Assembly: GCA_031761405.1 (NCBI GenBank)
Contig: JASEVX010000011.1
Location: 16,303,609 to 16,367,608 of the forward strand
From: Serripes groenlandicus
Taxonomy: Eukaryota; Mollusca; Bivalvia; Cardiida; Cardiidae
Length of the DNA stretch: 64,000 nt
Direction: 5' to 3'
The position numbers were made by a program, and so were the translations under genes. The notes under the pieces are model-generated. The model was not told the origin of the DNA. It ran no database searches and saw only the letters and a list, made by a program, of their open reading frames with translations. Below are positions 59,106 through 64,000 of the stretch, one piece after another; the first letter of the stretch is position 1; every line of letters starts with the position of its first letter.

Positions 59106-59297
59106 TTAACCCTTTCCCTCATACGACAATTCTGCAGCAGACGACTTTGAACCTATTTTGTCAAAAAATAGAAAATCTCTTATAATTGAATGGAAAGTGG
59201 AAAACATTGTGACAAAAGGAGAAATTGCTCATTTTGAGCAATTTCTTCTTTTGTCACTTTGTTTTCAAAAAGCTGTCTGCTGCAGAGGCATACAGAT
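59106..59297. mobile_element. type 1 TTAA MITE joined to another element
   Basis: TTAACCCTTTCCCTCATACG is intact. The right arm breaks at CTGCTGCAGAGGCATACAGA and runs straight into a second related element, making a chimera. Confidence 0.75.
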
Positions 59298-60002
59298 GCT
59301 TTCTGACGTTTCTAGAGAAGAAGACTTTTAAAAAAAACCATTGAGACAAAAGGATAAATTGCTCATAAATATTCAGTATCTTTACTTTCATTTATAGAGT
59401 TTTTCACTATATTTGCCTACATGTTTTCAAAATCCTCTGCAGATTTGCTTTATGTGGAAAAGGGTTAAACTCTAGTTCAAAAATTAGCAATTTTTGTATT
59501 TGCCACAATTTCTTTCAAAGACTTCTGCTGTAGAAACGTCATAATGTGTCTACATGAGGGAAACGGTTTATATAGTTGAAAACATGGTGGCAAAATTTGA
59601 AATTGCTCATTAGGATTATACTTGTAATATTTTTAAAAGTTGTCTGCAGGAGCATTTGCAAGTGGAAAAGGGTTCATGCTGCTGCAGTACACAACTTAAA
59701 AACATTGTGAAACAAGAAACCGCTGAAGACGGCAAGGCCGGATTGTCGGCAATTTGATCTTGAAAATCGACAAATCAAGGTCAAGGTCAAAGTAACCATA
59801 AAATTGCTCAAAACAAGCAACTTCTACTTTTGTCACTATGTTTTCAACTAATTCAATTATTGTACTTTCATTCAAAGAGTTTAAAAAAAAAAATTGAGTA
59901 TATTTTCAAAGTCGTCTGCTGCGAATTGTTGCATAATGGGAAAAGGTTCAACATGTTAACAAAAGTCTGCTGCTCCAGTCATCACAAGTTGCCGAATTAT
60001 GG

Positions 60003-60204
60003 TTAAACCTTTTCCCACATGCACCCATTTTTTGACATTCTGAAGTAGACGGGTTTAGAAAATATTGTTGCAAAAGGAGAGATTGCTCACAAGGCAATGT
60101 GACCTTTTGTCACAATATTTTCAAGCTTTAAAAAAAAACCACACCATTTATAGAGATGTTCCAAGTCATCTGCTGTAGATTAATTGTATGTGGGAAAAGG
60201 TTAA
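60003..60204. mobile_element. type 2 TTAA MITE
   Basis: TTAAACCTTTTCCCACATGC to TGTGGGAAAAGGTTAA; the final TTAA is shared with the element at 60201-60420. Confidence 0.8.
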
Positions 60205-60420
60205 CCCTTTCCCTCATTCGACAATTCTGCAGCAGACAACTTTGAACATATTTTGTCAAACAATAGAAAATCTCTATAACTGAATGGATAACCTATGGAA
60301 AACATTGTGGCAAAAGAAGAAATTGCTTGTTTTGAGTAATTTCTTCTTTTGTTACTATGTTTTCAAAAAGCTGTCTGCTGCAGAGGTGTCAGAAAGCGTA
60401 TATATGAGGGAAAGGGTTAA
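60201..60420. mobile_element. type 1 TTAA MITE sharing its TTAA with a neighbour
   Basis: TTAACCCTTTCCCTCATTCG to TATATGAGGGAAAGGGTTAA. Its left TTAA is also the right TTAA of the element at 60003-60204. Confidence 0.88.
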
Positions 60421-60639
60421 ACACGCTTCCAAAAGCCTTCTGCTTCAGATTGATTGTGTTGTACAGTTGGAATATAACGCCGTTTTCAATGATATCTCGG
60501 TGGCCTAATGTGTGATTCCTGAATTACTCTCACATGTACTCCACATAACATTCTTCCAATGTAGCTGGCTTCCTTTCTTCCCAATTCGCAGGAGTCAAAT
60601 GACACGAGTCACAAATACTTCCGTCGTTCATCGAGAGAA

Positions 60640-60830
60640 TCAATGGCCAGATCGGGATTCAGAGTCATGACTCCTGGGTCCATAACCATTACAGTTACTG
60701 ACCGAGCTATCGGAGCTTGATCCGGAGCCATCCGAAGTAGCCTTATTATTGTTTAGATAATGCATGAAAATCCTTTTGAACTTTTCCCCTCCTCTGTCCT
60801 TTTGGTGCCGACGTGTATGAAACACCTTTT
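60640..60830 (-). other. unassigned Ser-rich open frame after an AG acceptor-like site
   Basis: After TATATCAG on the minus strand an open frame reads HTRRHQKDRGGEKFKRIF and then a Ser/Asp/Asn-rich tail (GSGSSSDSSVSN) to a stop. Local composition is less AT-rich and not repeat-like. It lies upstream of the p63/p73 exons on the same strand, so it could be an exon of that gene or an alternative terminal exon. It matches no family segment I recognise. Confidence 0.2.
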
Positions 60831-61224
60831 CTGATATAATTATAGTTATCGAATTTTCCATCCTTCCTTTCAAGCCATTGAACCTTTTTAACATGCACAC
60901 AATTTGATATCTGCAGAAGACAACTTTTAAAAACATTGTGGCATAATAAGAAGTCTTCATTTGCCATGATGTTTTCAACGGAATATAACAACTTCTTTTA
61001 TTTACAGAGTTTTTCAAAGTTGTCTACTGATTTTTCTTTACATATAGAAGTGCTAACTATATGGGTATGCACAAGCATCAAGATGACAACAAATGTTAGG
61101 ACAGTCTAGACCTACATCAGACCACATATATGGGATGGCTGATCTTGGTTTAAACCGACTACAAATGTAATCTTACATCTTATGATCTAAGAAAGCTGTA
61201 TTAGGGTTTGGAACTACAGACATC

Positions 61225-61455
61225 ATAACCCTTTCCCAACATACAATAAATCTGCAGCCGACGACTTCGAAAACATATTGGCAAACGTGTGGAAAATATC
61301 CATAAATAACGGTTTAATCATCAAATACAGTTGAAAACATTGTGGCAAATGGACAAATTTATTATCATGAGCAATTTCTCCTTTTGCCACAGACTTTTCA
61401 AAAGTCGTCTGCTGTAGAGGCGTCAGTAAAGTGCCTATATGTGGGAAAGGGTTAA
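61225..61455. mobile_element. type 2 TTAA MITE
   Basis: AACCCTTTCCCAACATACAA to TGTGGGAAAGGGTTAA with a TTATCATGAGCAATTTCTCC core. Confidence 0.85.
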
Positions 61456-63483
61456 CAAAATAAATCAAAAACCAAGTCTTATGTGTCATTTAAATTTATA
61501 TTAAAATTTTCCACTATACAATTTTTAATATACAAATCATATAAATTAATAATTTACACAGAAATAAATCTAACAAATTGAGTTCCATGCCTCATAAATA
61601 AATAATGTACACAATGCTTAACACTTTTCCCCTGATGTTAAAAGTTAAAATACTGTCATCGATTTGTAACTGCTAGTATATGACTGGCCAAAACTAATGT
61701 CATTATTTTGACATTTGTATTGTAATACATATATGAAACCGAACCCTTTCTCATAATTATGCTGTCGACATTTGATAAATCTTAAGCAGTCAACATTTGA
61801 AAACATTGAGGCAGAAAGATAAATAGCTAAAAATGAGCAATTTCTGTTTTTGCCACAATACTTTCCATTCCATTAATTAAATAATAATAAATTCATTACT
61901 AGCGCTTTTTCATACACATTTTCAAATCTGTCAGTAACATATTTGTTGTAAAGGGTCGAACATTACTTGATGATTTAACAGTTCACAGGGAAAGTGATAA
62001 ATAATTTTAGTTATACAACTAAACAAACTAATGGAGAGAAATGACTATATTTAGTCTCAATTTCTTTCCTTATGAAATAGCACTAATTTCTTTCATTATT
62101 TTACAAAAATCCATGTGAAATGGATTAAGCCTGCTCCATCTTCTTTACATATTTGGATGCTTTTTATTTCAACACAAGAAAATTTGAATTAACGCATGTG
62201 TCACTAAGAATTAATCCATACAACCAATTAGTCAAAGAATGATGGCGAGACACGACAGAAAGAGAAGTATTCCCCTTACATCACCCTGCAGGGCAACAAA
62301 GCATATTCATTTCAATATGCGATTCCAGAATTTTCTGGCAGATCATAACTTGTACTGGCTATGGTTTGTTTTACAATGAAAAAAAATGAAATAAATAAAA
62401 TTGGACGGTTTAAACTTGAAAGAACGCAAGTTCTTCACAAACAAAAAACAAATTTCAGATCTTGCTGAAAAGAAAATCAATAAAAAAAGAAAATCAACTT
62501 GGATGTTAAAAAAAGAGAAGAAAACAATAACCCCAAAATTAACCCCTCAGAATCTAACTGAATTACTTTTTCGTTGTAGGCCTTTTAATGAACACTTATT
62601 TGCGTTGAAAGAGTTCTAGTTACATACTGCTAGTTTTTGTAAATTCATTTGCATTTCAACTTTCTGTAAACCTAGTATATGAATGAAGGCCATGTCGGTG
62701 AAATATGAAACTAAGGATCTAAAAAGGACCATTAACCAATGCATATTTTGGACTAATCCCAATTGGCAAACAGGGACAGCCGTATCAAAACAGCTTAGGA
62801 AAACACGATCAATGGTGATGGGTGAATGAGGGATGATGAAATGATATAATCCATGTTGAACACATTGGCAATCAGAATTAGCTGCATCAAGTTTTCACAT
62901 TGTCTTCAGGGTAAATCGTTAAATGTCTTCTCTCTAAAAAATCCATTTTGAATCTAATTTTGATGTGTTCACACAACACCCCGTCTTCTTTAATTAATTA
63001 ACACGACGGCTATTTCTCTATCACAGAACCCTTCTACATGCAAGTTCTATAAAAATCCAGTATAATTTATTAAGTGTCCTAAGAATAAGTTATGGCAGTG
63101 TATTGAACGATTAAATCAGCGATGCCGTATTATTTTCCCTGGTCGGCTTTTGCGCTTCATCAGCTTTGACTTGCCCTCTTTTGCCAGTATGGTGGATAAC
63201 CACCTGTAAATACACAGGTGTGCAACAGTTATCACCCCCTACAGGTAAGGATTTTCTAAAATCTACGTGAAAAATCATATCTTAAATTTGGCTGCTTGCA
63301 GAGCAATGTGACTTATTGAGGGGGAATAGTTTATCTATAGTCTATAGCCTCACACTTAAATGACTTGTAATTCACATTTTATTTTATTTTTTAATTATTT
63401 TCTTTCATAAAACAGTTTTCAGAAGTATCTAAACATTTAATATGATTTTTTTTTTATATCAAATTCATGCCTTCCGAGTAATT
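61456..63483. other. AT-rich stretch, no exon recognised
   Basis: It holds a decayed TTAA-MITE near 61740-61960 and otherwise AT-rich unique sequence. The 72-codon Lys-rich plus-strand frame at 62401 reflects A-rich composition. The upstream p63/p73 exons were sought here without success. Confidence 0.5.
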
Positions 63484-63716
63484 TCAACCCTTTTCCACCT
63501 GCAGACACATTTTGACTCAATAGCAGCAGACGACTTTTGAAAACATAGTGGCCAAACGTGAAATTGCTTATGATGAGCAATTTCACCTTTGGCCACAATG
63601 ATTTTCCAACTTTATTTAGCAATTAAGCTATCTTTTATGGAGATTTTTTGAGGTTTTTTACACTATGTTTTTTTATGTCGTCTGCTGCAGAATTGTTGTT
63701 TGAGGGAAAGGGTTAA
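63484..63716. mobile_element. TTAA MITE, mixed type
   Basis: The left arm resembles type 2 (CCTTTTCCACCTGCAGACAC) and the right arm type 1 (GTTTGAGGGAAAGGGTTAA), with the central AAATTGCTTATGATGAGCAA hairpin. Confidence 0.8.
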
Positions 63717-64000
63717 GACATGTAAATTCAAAGTGGTTATTACAGGAAATCTGGCAAAAGGGGACAGGTCTGAAGCTGCAACAATTTACCTCGATACAAA
63801 ATAGGACAACTAAAAATAAATCTGCATAAAGTATTGTAAAACAAAATGCTTAAGCAGTATTAAAAAGTCGAGGATGGATAAAAGAAGTGCTGTATAAGGT
63901 GCTGCTTCTTGTGAAAACACACATAGATAGATGTTAGAAGATTGTGTATTCTGTTGCTACAGCAAAGAGAGGTAACTCTTGTCCTCCTCAATTCATCACA

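Noticed and set aside
63165..63225. Minus-strand segment reading TGKRGQVKADEAQ, reminiscent of the GRDRKADE end of a p53 DNA-binding domain
   Set aside because: Only a four-residue run matches, the preceding cysteine-containing segment is absent, and no donor follows the frame. It is probably coincidence.

Overview
This is an AT-rich, intron-rich, repeat-laden animal nuclear window. I take it to be from a bivalve mollusc. That is an inference from the p63/p73-type protein with a C-terminal SAM domain, the style of the diverged non-coding repeats and tRNA-derived SINEs, and the very high MITE load; species identity was not tested. There is no bacterial-style gene packing. Nearly all long open frames are chance frames or lie inside repeats.

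Two protein-coding genes can be supported, both on the minus strand. The first is a complete secreted, probably GPI-anchored alkaline phosphatase: ten exons between 34919 (ATG) and 14744 (stop), 1644 coding bases, 547 residues. All splice phases agree and every catalytic or metal-binding motif I looked for is present. The second is the 3' end of a p53-family gene of p63/p73 type: three exons between 58147 and 55431. They encode a Ser/Thr-rich linker, a SAM domain and a C-terminal motif resembling the vertebrate p63/p73 inhibitory tail. Its tetramerisation and DNA-binding exons were not found and probably lie beyond base 64000. A frameshifted Tc1/mariner-type transposase relic lies at about 41.2-41.8 kb.

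Layout: 1-14.5 kb is non-coding with repeat blocks, plus one promoter-like GC patch at 2.2-2.7 kb. The alkaline phosphatase gene fills 14.7-34.9 kb. The stretch 35-47 kb holds SINEs, MITEs, a giant inverted minisatellite, a diverged tandem repeat and two arrays of a roughly 33-bp satellite. The stretch 47-64 kb is close to saturated with short palindromic elements flanked by TTAA, with the p63/p73 exons embedded among them.

The most unusual signals sit at exon edges. In the alkaline phosphatase gene the donor end of exon 9 has been amplified into a decayed array of about nine ~97-bp units. The acceptor end of exon 5 has been amplified into a 58-bp array. In both cases the copies keep splice signals and open a short frame that soon reaches a stop. 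Separately, four TTAA elements or remnants begin only 8, 20, 28 and 32 bases downstream of 5' splice sites, across both genes. A further oddity is a ~620-bp inverted minisatellite inside the loop of a palindromic MITE.
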